The notes under the pieces were generated by a model, which had not been told where the DNA came from, did no database searches, and saw nothing but the letters and a program-made list of their open reading frames with translations. Both the position numbers and the translations under genes were made by a program. DNA of 64,000 bases from Artocarpus heterophyllus (Eukaryota > Streptophyta > Magnoliopsida > Rosales > Moraceae), in contig CM046345.1 in the NCBI GenBank assembly GCA_025403435.1, forward strand, positions 13,149,930 through 13,213,929. The letters are read 5' to 3'. This document shows, piece after piece, positions 12,471 to 24,332 of this stretch; the stretch's first letter is position 1, and every line of letters begins with the position of its first letter.

Positions 12471-13490
12471 TCCAATAAAATGTCTTGGATTTATGCCACT
12501 TCATAAAACTAGTTAAAGGTGAACAAATGTGTTTTCTCCCAAATTGTCTAAGTTCGTCATTGGAGAGTAATGCACTATGTTATTACTGATAATCTACCAA
12601 ATGTTGCCAAAATCAACAGTGGCCCTGGACATCGTCAACTCCCATAACACCTACAGTATGAAGGAGATCTCAAGATCTTAGAACACCTCCTTATGGCATG
12701 TTCTTCATCGTCCCTAGCATGACAATTTTCATGGTGTTAGGGGCTACACAATCACAATGTAAGGAGATTGTAAATGAGATCACTTGTGGCTTAAAGGTGA
12801 GATCACACAAGGAAATCGATCGAAGGATAATTATGTCATTTCACATTGGTGGTCAAAGGAGAGTGAAAAGTCCAATAACACAAATAAAATATAAGATTAA
12901 CTCATGGCGAAAATACCCATGTGAAATTTGTGTCCTTTTTTTTAATCCTTTATTGGCTATACTTGAGGATGGTTCTAAATTGAGAAGGGTGGTGAATAGA
13001 TTATTACTGTGTTAGTTAAAGAATGACTGCCCAGATGGTTGGTGAATTAGGTCTAAAATTGTTTTTCAAACTGTTTATAATCATTGGAAACACATAAATC
13101 ACACAGTTACACAAATAACAAGAATTCAAATTGATGCTCAATTAATCACAAGAGCTCAAAATATCAAATACGAATATATCAACAAGTTACTAAAACACAA
13201 CATGAAAAATATCATACGATATCAGTTTGTGAACTCAAGTGCTTTCCAATTTGCTGAACACAAGCATCACATGAAATCGCTGTATTAGTGATTCGTCAAT
13301 ATGTCTATGTCCATTGTTACCAAATAAACTGCTATTTGACCTTTTTTACAACGTTAACCATCTCTATGGTACAATCTCTCTAATAAAGTCAGACAATTTC
13401 TTTACTTGAAACTCATCGTACCTTACCTTCTACAACAAAAAAAAAAAACTTTAACTTGAGATGTTGGTTATGGACTTCACACCAAATTAA
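12471..13490. other. Intergenic DNA with an unassigned 105-codon ORF
   Basis: A 105-codon ORF at 12698-13015 (plus) has no motif I recognise, and its composition matches the flanks; probably spurious. No other structure seen. Confidence 0.4.
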
Positions 13491-13496
13491 AAGGGT

Positions 13497-13647
13497 ATTT
13501 GGAACTTCAGTTCTAATCCATCAGTCAACTATGAACAGTGTAAATTTTTCAACAACTACGATAAAAGAAAAAATTTGCTACATTATAAAGCTCTCATATG
13601 CTACAATTCTTAAATTTAAAATGTTAATTATAACTAAAGTTCCAAAC
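13497..13647. repeat. MITE-like element with about 16-bp inverted ends
   Basis: Left end ATTTGGAACTTCAGTT; reverse complement of the right end GTTTGGAACTTTAGTT. The interior has TATAAAGCTCTCATATGCTA, linking it to the local family. Confidence 0.6.
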
Positions 13648-15675
13648 GGAAGCTTAATAGCAACCGATAATCTTGGTTATGGATATGAAATTTTTTTAAA
13701 ATCACTTAGATCTTCCTTTTTTTGCTAATTAGAAACCCTAATTCTACTAAGAATAAAAAATATGCCAAATGAAAAAAGAGCAAGAACACACACAAAATTT
13801 ATAATGGTTCATTTTTAATATGATAGCTACATCCACTTTTAGTCGTCGCAGAATAATTCACTATAATGATGATGAAGTTTACAAGAAGAATATTGCACAT
13901 ATTCTCTCTAGCCTCTTTCACCTATATTTTCTGAGTTATACAAATAAGTCTTAGTATCTTTTACTCATAAAAGTACACAAAAGAATGGGTCAATTTTCAA
14001 ATAATAATGTTGATTCACAATATAGTGTCACGAAACTGAAGACGTATATTTCGAAAATTTTTTATTCAACACTAGGCGTCAACTTTCTAGTGCCACAACA
14101 TTAAGCTCTTTGACACATATACTAGACACCTGACTGTTACCAGCTCCACGACGTCTACTTTCCAACGCTACAGTGTCAACTTTTGATCCTCGTGATCCTT
14201 TGCGTATAGTAATAAATTATAAGGGCGTTAAATTAAGCTCTATATTTTTAGAACTTTAAAGGTCTCGTTGAAAACCATTTAAGAGTTAGGAGAGGTTCAA
14301 ATACTCAATGAAATGCTTGCATCAAATTTGGCTCATAAAAGGAAGTGCAATGAGTGCTTTAAGATGACATGAAGGGGGATCCTTTTCTACCAAAAAAAAA
14401 AAAAAAAAAAGATGACATGAAGGGCTTTGGAAGAAATGTGTTAGGCCCACCATACAACGGCGATACATATTGGAAAAAAATACATATTGTGTCACACTTT
14501 TAAAAGTTGTGTTTATTTATGTCATATTATTATTTATATTTTATATTAAGTTATGTCATAAATGAATATATTTGACATTTATAAAAAAAATAAATCTTAA
14601 AAGACAATATTTACGAAAACTCCCCTACACAGCCATCTCAACAATACTAGTTAACCAATTGGTTAACTCTAGTAATCCATCCGGTTACCAGACGATGTTA
14701 GTAAAAAAACTATTCTACAAAAGTTGTTTAAACAAAATTTAAGGAGAAATTACGTTTCAAAAGATATTCTTCATCAGTTTAGAAATCTTTTTGTAAAAAT
14801 TTTCTGCAATTTTTATGAAAACATGAAAGTCTAAAAATGTGTGTGTACATTAAGCTAAATTTAAAATAAGATTTAAAAAATAAGCTCATGCAACTAATAC
14901 AATACTATATGAAATAGTCTTGGGATCTTTCTCATCTTCAAGCTCTTATCCATCGTCAAGCTTTATATGTCAAGAGCATAATCATCCTTCAAACTTTTTC
15001 TTCTCAAATTCCGAGTTAATAAATATTTGTGACTATTTTTTTAAACAAATAGTCAATATTATTTATTAGTAATCTTACAATTAATGGTCTGTTATCATCA
15101 AAGTTATCATTAATTAGACCTTGGAGCCAGCCAACACAGCTGGCAGCAGATTTTTGTTGGAAAACAGGATTATTTTCTTAGTACTTGGACACCATGAATC
15201 TATCATTTTTAAATAAAGAATTTTTTTTTATCACTCCTAAATATTGTTTCACTTTTAAATGTACCCTGCTAATACGATATATATCTTTTTTCATCTCTCA
15301 CAAGCAACAATAGAACGTATACCAAATCTAATCAATAATTTCCTTGGCAAAAACATAGTTTTAACCTTCAATTCCCTTACACTTTGAGCACGGAGAGCAT
15401 AAGTTTTTTTTTTTTTTTTTTTTTGGAGTCAATAATCACATTTTTTTTTTTAATTATCAAGCTCCAACAAATCAGCCCACCCCTGAGACAAATAATTTCA
15501 TCTCTTTTTGAGAATGAGCGCATAACTGTCAATCTTCATCAAACTACCAGACTTGTATGCTTCCTCCTTGCACAATATTTTATGTTTTTCTGCATTAGTT
15601 AGATCAGCCCGTAACCCTTTTACACACTAAAATAAATTCCCGTTCAGGGAGAAAACTTCCTTCTTGAAGATCAAT
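13648..15675. other. Intergenic DNA; dispersed repeat copy at about 13765-13960
   Basis: A segment with GCAAGAACACACACAAA, CTTTTAGTCGTCGCAGAA and TTCACTATAATGATGATG resembles a segment at about 46015-46170, so this is one copy of a dispersed repeat, possibly an LTR fragment. Otherwise AT-rich with T runs near 15405-15425. No gene seen. Confidence 0.4.
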
Positions 15676-16320
15676 TCAAAAAGAGATCGGATTCAATTTA
15701 ACATTTTTAGACAAAAATCTCAATGTGCGTATAGCGTCCATTGAATTTGGCATGAAGCTAGGATGAGAAGAATCCGAGTCTGAATTCTTATTTTTCGTAA
15801 ATTCAGCCTTCTTAGGTCGTACATCTTTCTCAATATAACTGGATTTGTTTACGGAAGAATGATCTTTTTCATTCAAATTCTCTAAATTAGCAACAACAAG
15901 AAAAAAAGTACTTGTCATGAATGAAATAAAGTCATTTATTTGGTAGAATCCTTTCTGGCTCTTGGACTTTATTTGCTTATAGATGTTCTTTGACTCTAAT
16001 AGGCTTTGCACATTCTTTCCTTTGGTGCACCAACTTCCTTATTATTCTAATTCTGATCAAGACAGTGGACAATGGAGGGGCCAATCATAACAGGAATATT
16101 TCATATTTTTGTGACGTTAAAAAAGAGCTATCGAATATTTTTCCCATGATTCGATAAGGAAACTCTTCTGATGAATAAAAAATCGACCACAACGCGAGCA
16201 AAATGACCATAATCACCGTTAATAGTTGTTCTATCGATTTTCAGAAGTACATCAATTTCCGAAGCAAATTTATATAGAATTCAAGGATGCCCATACTCGA
16301 TGACAATATTATAAAATTTT
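15676..16320 (-). pseudogene. Degenerate LINE ORF1/DUF4283-type fragment
   Basis: On the minus strand, broken frames give KIDRTTINGDYGHFARVVVD and then, after a frameshift, PYRIM and further pieces. This is the order found in plant DUF4283 proteins (LINE ORF1/gag-like), whose core has a phrase of the type HFARV.VDIDLS and then a zinc knuckle. The knuckle is not intact here. The last 111 codons (15676-16011) form an open Lys/Ser-rich tail. I infer an old LINE fragment; a degenerate unrelated ORF is the alternative. Confidence 0.4.
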
Positions 16321-16426
16321 TGAGCATTTGTTATTTTTTTTGTTTGTTCGGATTAAAATTAGATGCCCATAATTAGAGACTCATTAGTCTTTATCACTTT
16401 AGGTCTTACTCGTATCTTATCACTGT

Positions 16427-17811
16427 TAACTTTTTTTTAAAAAGAAAATGAAATTTCATTCTAAACAAAGAGGAATTACAAATGTGACTGACATTGAAAT
16501 ACAAGACACGACCTTCAATATAGACCAAGACCATCAATACAATCAAATCAAGCATATGCCAGGGACCCAGCTAAACAGCAAGGCCCCGAGTATACAGGGC
16601 ACGTTGGCTCACAAACAAAAAGCATACATTATGCTAATTAAAAAGGCCCTCGACTGTTGATAGGTAAACATCTAAACCATGGCCACTACAATGCATCACA
16701 AAGGCCACAACTACAAAAAAAAAATATAATAATAATAAAAAAATAAAAATAAAAAATAAAAAAATTAACCACTACCAAGAGCAAGCTCCAAACGAGCGAG
16801 ACACACAAAACCAACCGGTAGATGGGGAAAACATCTTTGTTATTACAATAAATACACAAAGCAAAAATACAGAGGCAAGGAACATCAGCCCGTTATTGAA
16901 GAACAAAAGTAAAATAACACTTTAGCTAAGACAAAAGGACTCGGTCTCGCGCACAAGCCGAAACACGACACACCACAATATCACAGCAACTGAGGCAAAC
17001 CATAAAAGACTTGCAAGGGACGGACCACCCGCAAGGGAAACCAAGCGATGCCAGGACGAAGTCCATGACCAAGTGCAGCCATCACCTCCACCAAGACAAA
17101 GTGCACCTAAGGAGCCGGTGTTGCACCACCGAGGCAAAAGCTCCTCACCACTGGTACAACCACCCAAAAAAATGGCACGATGTCCGAGGCAAACAAATCC
17201 GCCGGAGAAACGCAACCACCCACCAAGCCTCCACCCCCACAAAACTTTACAAGCCGGCAAGCGAAACCAAGGAACCACCAAAACACCGCAACACACTGCA
17301 AAGAATCGGAGCAAACCACGACGGAAGGAGGCGAGCGCCGCCAAAGCGGGAGGGCCACGAAACAGAAACGGCCGCCACCTCCACCAAAGCACACCTCACC
17401 TAGAAGACCAGGCGCTGCAACGCTAGGGGAAAAGCCTCAACACAGATACAGCCACCCAAAAATCAAGTCATGCCAAAGACGAACCCAGAAGTGCCGATGC
17501 CAGCACTTTCAATCGAAGCCACCATCCCTACGATGTACACACGACAGCATCGGCGCTGCCCTTCGAAGCCGACGAAGTCGCCTCAGAAAACCACGCGATA
17601 TAAGAACGAGGCGTCACCGGAAAGACGCCGTGAGATCCCAAGCGCCATCTCTAGGGCTAGAGGACCAAAACCCGCCGAGGCGAGGCGGTGGTCTCCGGCC
17701 CAAGGCGGTGGCGTACTAAGAAAAAAAACAAAACCCTACTACACGGGTGAGAGAGAGCGAGATAAGAGAAAGTTGCTAGGAAACTTTGTTTCGGTTGGTA
17801 TATGCGCTTTG
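16427..17811 (-). mobile_element. GC-rich non-LTR retroposon-like block
   Basis: The block is flanked by TCACTGT at 16420-16426 and 17812-17818, a possible 7-bp target duplication. Read on the minus strand it starts with a CT-rich leader, continues through about 800 bp of markedly GC-rich sequence (about 16920-17740), then an AT-rich tract, and ends GGAATTACAA-complement/TTTCATTTTC followed by a T/A run, like a plant LINE 3' end. No reverse transcriptase is seen. Overlapping long ORFs on both strands are an effect of GC-rich composition; none shows a domain. It may be an internally deleted LINE or a LINE-mobilised retroposon. Confidence 0.4.
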
Positions 17812-17818
17812 TCACTGT

Positions 17819-20115
17819 CACTTTTTAGTTTAAAATGAATGTTGTAGAAACTTCTTCAGAAAGAAATTTACCTCATTTTTCTTCTAGTTGTTATACTATT
17901 TGCAATTTTTGTTTTAAATTAAATTTGAGAGTATGTATGACTTCCCCTTGTTTATTATTTATGGCCCGTTTGTTTCAAATAATAGTTCTATCTATTTTGT
18001 TATAGTATTTATAGTCACAAAAATTTAAAATTCTATTTAAATTTTATGTTTAAATTTGTGAATCAAACAAACAATTAATCTTCTAATAATTACATCTTCT
18101 TGACAGTTATATCAGTTTACAAAAAAAGGTTTGGCTCACAAATAATTGGAACAAGAAAGTACTTAACATTTTTACATATAAAATGTATATATACATATAG
18201 ATATATATAAATAGTATTCAGTTAGATATTCTATCACATGTAATATTTTATTGTTTGTAAATATAACATCGTTTATACATTTATATAGATGCTGAACTTG
18301 TTGAAATGTAACGTTTATAAAGGGGGAAGGTTACAAAAACACATAAATAATGTCATATATGTAGATATATATAAATTAAAAGGGGGGATGTAAGTTTGAA
18401 ATACTTGTGAAAATCCAACGGTCACGTTATCATCATGTGACAACTCATAACGTCAGATGATACTAATAGATGACCAACATAATGACAAAATGTCAAAAAC
18501 ATCCGATATGTCACGTTTTCCCAAGGGACAACTAAAGTAAACAACATGATAGTGTTACAATGGTCCATATTCCTTTTAGATAAACATGCTTATGATTTCA
18601 AAATGAAAAGATTAATGATTAAGTGGGAAAAAAATTAACGACTCTCAAAGATATCATTTGAAGTAATCAAGTGAGTTCAAACAAAAAAAGAGACTTCTAA
18701 TCAAAAGATGCTTTTTAAGACCACGTTTCAAAATTTTGATAATTACATCGACGCTTGAAAAGAAGATAGAATCCTAGTGCTTAGCTAGTTAATTAATTTT
18801 TTTTAACAACTTAATCACATAAAAAATCTTGTGGCTACTAACAATCCACGAAGATTAATTAGCCAATAGGGAAATAAGCAAATGGAAATTCCACTTTGGA
18901 TGATTAATTAGATCTTGATCAGATGCCACTGCGTGCTCTATGTGTCCTCCTGATCATAACGCATTTGGTTTTATTTGATAAATGAAACATAATCTCAAAA
19001 GTAAAGACATAACTTTCTACATGTATACGATGAATATTAATTTGGTTAAACATACTAAAAATTATGTCATTTTTTTCTTAAAAAAAAAATTAATGTCTAA
19101 CCAATTCATATGTATCATTTTTCATTGAGGGAATAGTGATAAGAAAATATAACAGAGCCATAATACCCGGGGTCTAACTTACCGATTTCGTTTGAAAACT
19201 TAGTTGAAATTAATAAATTTCAACTGTTGTAGTATAAAGCTCTCACATGTTATAACCTAAAATAAAAATTTACTACGGTATAAAACTCTTATATAATATG
19301 GTGTTTTGGTTCTAACTTATAGTTACAATTGTCTTTTAAACTAGATTGTTTCTTTTCCTTTATTTTTCTTATAATTTGTTCCTCTTTTCATTTTTTATGA
19401 CTATTATAATTGGATTTTTAGGGCTGTTTTTCAAATTTTTTTTTTTTACTTATTAACAAAGAGATGGCTTATAATAATTAATTTACTGAAAAGGAGAATA
19501 AATCAAAATAAGAAACTTACGGACACCTTTCAAAACGGATCCAAGTCAGTCATGCAGATACAATAATTCAAGAGATCAACTCGAATGCTTCCCTTTACAA
19601 ATAAAAAATTGTTTGCTTTTTGTTTTTTAAGGTATATTTATGTCTCTATAAGATATTAACTAGTATTTTTGACTATTGCAGATTTATATCTTGCTTATAA
19701 CCTGGTTGAACTAGAAAAAATTGTTTCAAAATTATAGTATGCGAAATCTTTACACTATAACAACTTTGTTTTTTTTTTTTTTGTTTTATACTATAACATG
19801 CAAGATTTTATACTATTATTAGTTAGAACTATTGGTTCGAACCGGTTTGCTAAACATATCATTATAATTTCAAATTGAAAAATCCATACTTTTGTGTTAG
19901 TCAATGGTTTAATTTTGATGGAAAAAATACTTTATAATATACATGCTACCCTTGATAGTTTATTTTGTTTTGTACATTTTGGTACCATGTATTCTAAGGG
20001 TATTGAACAATTTTACCTACGGTTCTCTATGTTTTTCTTTGCATATTTATAATTTGATTTTAATTTTTTTTTATTTTTTTATTTTTATCTTTCCTCAGCC
20101 AATAGACAATTTTAA
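17819..20115. other. Intergenic DNA
   Basis: AT-rich, no gene recognised. A MITE-like copy lies at about 19185-19365 (GTATAAAGCTCTCACATG, then GTATAAAACTCTTATA 47 bp on) and a further degenerate copy at about 19690-19850. Confidence 0.45.
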
Positions 20116-20120
20116 GTTAT

Positions 20121-22084
20121 TGTAACGCCCCTATGTGGGGGTTAACAGTTTTTAATGAGATAAAATAAAAATAAATAATAAAAGTAAAACCTTAAAAATA
20201 AAATTTGCCCGGGACTTAAATGAAAACTCTTAACTCAAAAATAAAAATATAAACGACAATTAAACCACAGTTTTAATGTAGCACCTTAAATTTAATAATA
20301 TAAACTGTTGTCATCATCATTTTATCCCTCAACACATTGTAATACAGTCACAGAAAGTAACAATTGATGCTTACATTATCATGAAGAACATTCTCAACAA
20401 TTGAAGCAGTCCCAATGTAATATAGTTACATCACTTCCTCAACTATATTTCTCGTAGCCACCTCACACTTAGTGAGTCCTGAAAAGATATAAACATAAGG
20501 GAATGAGCAACACTATGCTCAGTAGAGAAAGCCATTACTCACCTCTATCATTACCACATTAAAATCTGCATGGTTAATAAGTTACATCATATTCCAGATT
20601 ATGAGGTTTATTATGATCACATCTTATGGATACCGTAGTTAATCATTACCAAGTGTCATAATTACACATTTATACAAATATTACCAATCATCATTGTTCC
20701 TAGGTATCCATGTTAAATTGAGTATCACTCAACTCATCGAAACCCAAATGGGCGCACTTGATCACCCTATAAACATTCCAAGGGTGTTCCGGTGAGGGGA
20801 CATCAAGCCCCGAGTCCTCACCAAATCGATTCCTGTACAGTGTGTTCTGGGACTTTCAACCCAAGGAAGCGTCATCGCCTTCCCCCTATTTTACCTTTTA
20901 GGGTATTCATGCCCAAGGACGTAACCGTCGCCCTCTTCATGTCTCACAATTTCTCTATATTGAATCATTATCAATAGAGTTAGTTTTCCTAACCATGCTT
21001 CTCAATTTATAACATGTGTAAATTCATTATGTTCCTCGCCGTACAATACAAGACGAGTCCATGTCATAGTTTCATATGTGATAATCATATAATATCAGTT
21101 CAACATAGATATATATATTGCGGCAAAACAATCAATTTTAATTATATAAAAACCTCACAAAAGATGAGTAATAGAATCCCTACCTTTCAAGCTTATCAAC
21201 AATCTTTTAATCCTGGAATCAGTTAACGTTAGCTCCATACTCCCTTGATCCTAAGGCGTGCATAAGGACAATTAAAACTAAAGCACAACATACAACTACA
21301 TTCATAAAATTTATTTTAATTTAATCTTAGAATTTCAAGAAATAACCAATGCCCATAGAGGTATTATAAAGTTTAACAATATAAATTTTCTGTCTAGGGC
21401 ATATACACTTAGACTTCATACATATGCTCCAAAATAGTAACAAACATATACTTAGGTTTAAGAACGCAAATTTGAATAATCCTTTAGTATAAAAGAAAAT
21501 TTATAAATGAAAGACTAAATTTGTTCATAAGATTCTAACCTCAGATTATGGTTAGTTGGAAGCTTAAAATGGCTTCAAAACAGGTTCCTTTACTTCGGTA
21601 TGACTGAAATTCTTGCTCAAATGGAGGTGATGGTGGCTGATTTTTATGGCTGCCTTGAAGAAGTTCTCTAAGTATTTTGCTTCAGCAAAGAAATGAGAAG
21701 AAGAGTGTGGGAACCGTGGAAGAAAAAGGAAGAAAAGATGAAGTCTTTGAAAAGAAGTGATAGAAACAATTATAGAGGAGACATGTTGAAGCATGTCACA
21801 GAGGAAATAAAGAAAATGAGGGTCAAGAGTAGTTGGAAAAGATATCCTTATGTCTCATCTAAAGACTTTAACACACATAATGCCAATATGACATTTTTGA
21901 GATTTATTAGAAGTTCTAAGGCTTTTTAGTAATCATACTAAATAAATATAGGAGAATTTTAGAAAATTTAAAAATAGATAAAAATAAATATTATAAAATA
22001 AATTTAAATGAAGCAATTTTTTTTTATACATTAAAAATTAATTTAATTACCTCAATACCCGTTAGGAGAATAACGGGTGTCACA
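20121..22084 (-). repeat. Left LTR (3' LTR of the minus-strand element)
   Basis: Length 1964 bp. It matches 26344-28309 base for base wherever I compared them, apart from an ATATATAT run one TA shorter near 21110. Small ORFs inside it occur as identical pairs in both LTRs and are not called as genes. Confidence 0.95.
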
Positions 22085-22100
22085 GCTCTACCCCCCTTAA
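22085..22100 (-). other. Polypurine tract of the LOG-carrying element
   Basis: On the minus strand TTAAGGGGGGTAGAGC abuts the LTR start (TGTGACACCC). Just before it, GAAATTTCGAGGACGAAATTTC forms an inverted repeat, commonly seen before the PPT in plant gypsy elements. Confidence 0.8.
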
Positions 22101-23038
22101 AGAAATTTCGTCCTCGAAATTTCAATTCTAGCAATACTAGTAAAAATTATGATTCCACTATGATTCCAATTCTGAGTCTAAACCGTTAATGTTATTTGTC
22201 CTCCAAATTTAAGTTATCGTATTTCCACTTATTTACTTGCATAATAAATCTTACTCCTAAATCCCTCAATAAGAGTATTTTTGACAAGTTTCAACTTATA
22301 ACACCGTATAATAGTCTAAGAATCTGATCAGGCATACATATTGACCATATCATGATTCCAGTCCTTCATTGTCCATGGACTGTGATTTACAATCACATTT
22401 AAGGAGATTGCCAGAGAAATTTTATATACTTCATCTTTAGGTTCCTTTTCCTTTTTGAGTAAGGAAAAGTCAAATATATTTGATTTCATACCTCAACTAA
22501 TAAACTAAAACATAATCATAAAACATATATCACAAACACTTATATTCAAAACCATACATTAAACTTATTCATAGAGATATTAAACGGAATCTCTGGTTGC
22601 AAACATACCCGACATATTTTTCATTAAACAGCTATCCTCATGGCACAAACATTCAATCCAAATAATATACTCATATTTCATATGGAATATCCCCATAACT
22701 GACTTTGGTACTTCCACATAATATTAACAGAATATTACACATTACAAACATGATACGGATACGTTTCGAGAGTACAAGGCACTCCGTATACCAGCTATCC
22801 ATATCATGCATGCTTAGAGGATACAAAAACATCGATAAACAAAAGATCGGACCTTAAGAAGGATGCGTTTCGAGAGCATCAAGTACTCCGTATCCAGCCA
22901 TCCCGGCATTAGGCTCAATGAATCTAAAAGATTGAACAACAACGTACCACAAGAAACACAGAATACAAGGCAAACGGTTATTCGTAACACACGAAATACG
23001 GACACACATGCCTACATGCCAAAGATAAAACAAAAAGA
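22101..23038 (-). other. 3' non-coding part of the LOG-carrying element
   Basis: No ORF with recognisable content. It contains a direct repeat: GGATACGTTTCGAGAGTAC at 22757 and GGATGCGTTTCGAGAGCATC at 22861, each continuing with a related ACTCCGTAT.CCAGC sequence. This region would form the 3' UTR of a transcript reading through the LOG-like ORF. Confidence 0.6.
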
Positions 23039-23689
23039 TTACAGATGGAGATTCAAATCAATTGGCCGCTCCCGGCTTTCCCTTTCCCATTCAAGCTTGG
23101 ATGTTGCAGTGTCGGATTCTGGATGTATGATTTGCATTTTATCTATCAATTCCTCAGCTGTTGAAGCAGTGACAAAGATTTGTCTCTCCGATTCTGTAGT
23201 GATGTTTTCTTCCACAGCGTAATCTAGAAATTTCAAAAGACCGTCATAAAAACCCTTTACGTTCAGCAGTCCCAAAGGTTTGGAATAAAAGCCCAACAAT
23301 TGCCCACAAGCAACTATAAATATTTCCTCAAGAGTACCTAGACCACCAGGTAATGCTATAAAAGCATCAGAATTATAGATTATGTCTTTAAAATTTTTAG
23401 GGATACTCCTGACTCCTTCTCCCTTACCTATGGCTTCCTTACAAAGGTTTCCTTCAACTGGAATATGAGGCCAAATTCTTACATCAGTAGCGTCGCTAGA
23501 CCTAGCTGCTAGTGCCATATTTACCATCATTTTTATACTACCACCCCCATAGATTATGTTAATCTTCTTGCGTGCTAGGACTTGCCCTAAGTGATTTGCA
23601 CCTTCTAAATAAGCTTTATCTTTTCCAAGGCTGGAACCACAAAAGACACAGACATTCTTTATTTTCTTCGTGGACTGGGAGGTAGACAT
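23039..23689 (-). CDS. LOG-family cytokinin phosphoribohydrolase-like protein, intronless
   Basis: 216 residues from the ATG at 23689; a GTG at 23728 would extend the frame, but the family begins near MSTSQSTKKIKN followed by VCVFCGSS (residues 13-20). LOG enzymes release active cytokinin bases from cytokinin riboside 5'-monophosphates in the cytosol. Seen here: the N-terminal Rossmann-like strand, GGGS at 48-51, and the PGGLGTLEE signature at 114-122 with its glutamates. Unusual: the usual GLMG after GGGS is replaced by KMMV, and the conserved catalytic Arg in the segment before SDAF aligns with Asn99. The chain is otherwise colinear and of normal length, with no stops. Plant LOG genes normally have several introns; this copy has none and lies inside an LTR element in its sense direction, which suggests capture of a spliced mRNA. 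Catalytic activity is doubtful; a nucleotide-binding or dominant role is possible. Confidence 0.85.
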   Translation of the reverse strand: MSTSQSTKKIKNVCVFCGSSLGKDKAYLEGANHLGQVLARKKINIIYGGGSIKMMVNMALAARSSDATDVRIWPHIPVEGNLCKEAIGKGEGVRSIPKNFKDIIYNSDAFIALPGGLGTLEEIFIVACGQLLGFYSKPLGLLNVKGFYDGLLKFLDYAVEENITTESERQIFVTASTAEELIDKMQIIHPESDTATSKLEWERESRERPIDLNLHL

Positions 23690-24332
23690 ATTTGGTTTAT
23701 AGAAGTGGTTGCTTAATGTCTGCTCCACTTAGACTTCGGGTTCTACATGAGATTTTAAAGATGAGAAATATACAAAAAGGGCTAAAGAGATAGACGAGTA
23801 GGTAATGAAAAGGTAATCCAAAGATTTAAACAAAATCTTGTGCGGATAAGAAAGTAAGATAAGGTGATTGATAGTTTACAGAAAATCTGATTCACTTTTT
23901 GAAAAAGATTAGACTCTAATTGTATAACTTTTGACAATTGAGAACAATTCGACAGAAGACCCTCATGACACAACTGTAGACTTTTTGACAAATATACACC
24001 AAGTCTAGAAATTTAATATAAACGACAAATACTGTAGAACTTTTGAAATTTGAGACACAAATCTTGAAATATCTGGATAAGCTTTTCAAAATTCAAACAT
24101 ATTACTGTACCGTATGTAACGTGTCTGATAAGATAATATATTTTATTATATATATATTTAAGAAAATCATAAATTAAATAAGATATTAACACTTACTGTA
24201 TCAATCTAATAATCACAATTATTTCAAACACAAAAGCAAATATTTTGAGTAAAAGAAAAACACAAACTGTTGAACATCAGCTAAAACTGCTTCAAATAAG
24301 TAAAGACTAAATAACCTTTATAGAGCGATGAC
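23690..24332 (-). other. Spacer between the two element-encoded ORFs
   Basis: AT-rich with no recognisable coding content; a 69-codon ORF (23782-23991, minus) shows no motif. If both ORFs are on one transcript, the LOG-like frame is about 640 nt downstream and would need splicing, reinitiation or its own promoter. Confidence 0.5.

Noticed and set aside
17011..17838. Several overlapping ORFs of 95-179 codons on both strands
   Set aside because: They all fall in one GC-rich block where stop codons are rare by composition; no frame shows a domain or plausible codon bias, and both strands are equally open.
20792..21929. Small ORFs of 61, 70, 76 and 78 codons, most repeated at 27015-28154
   Set aside because: They lie inside the LTRs and are duplicated only because the LTRs are duplicated; no motif supports a protein.
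23039..23728. Start of the LOG-like ORF at 23728
   Set aside because: The codon there is GTG; the ATG at 23689 gives the usual LOG N-terminus.
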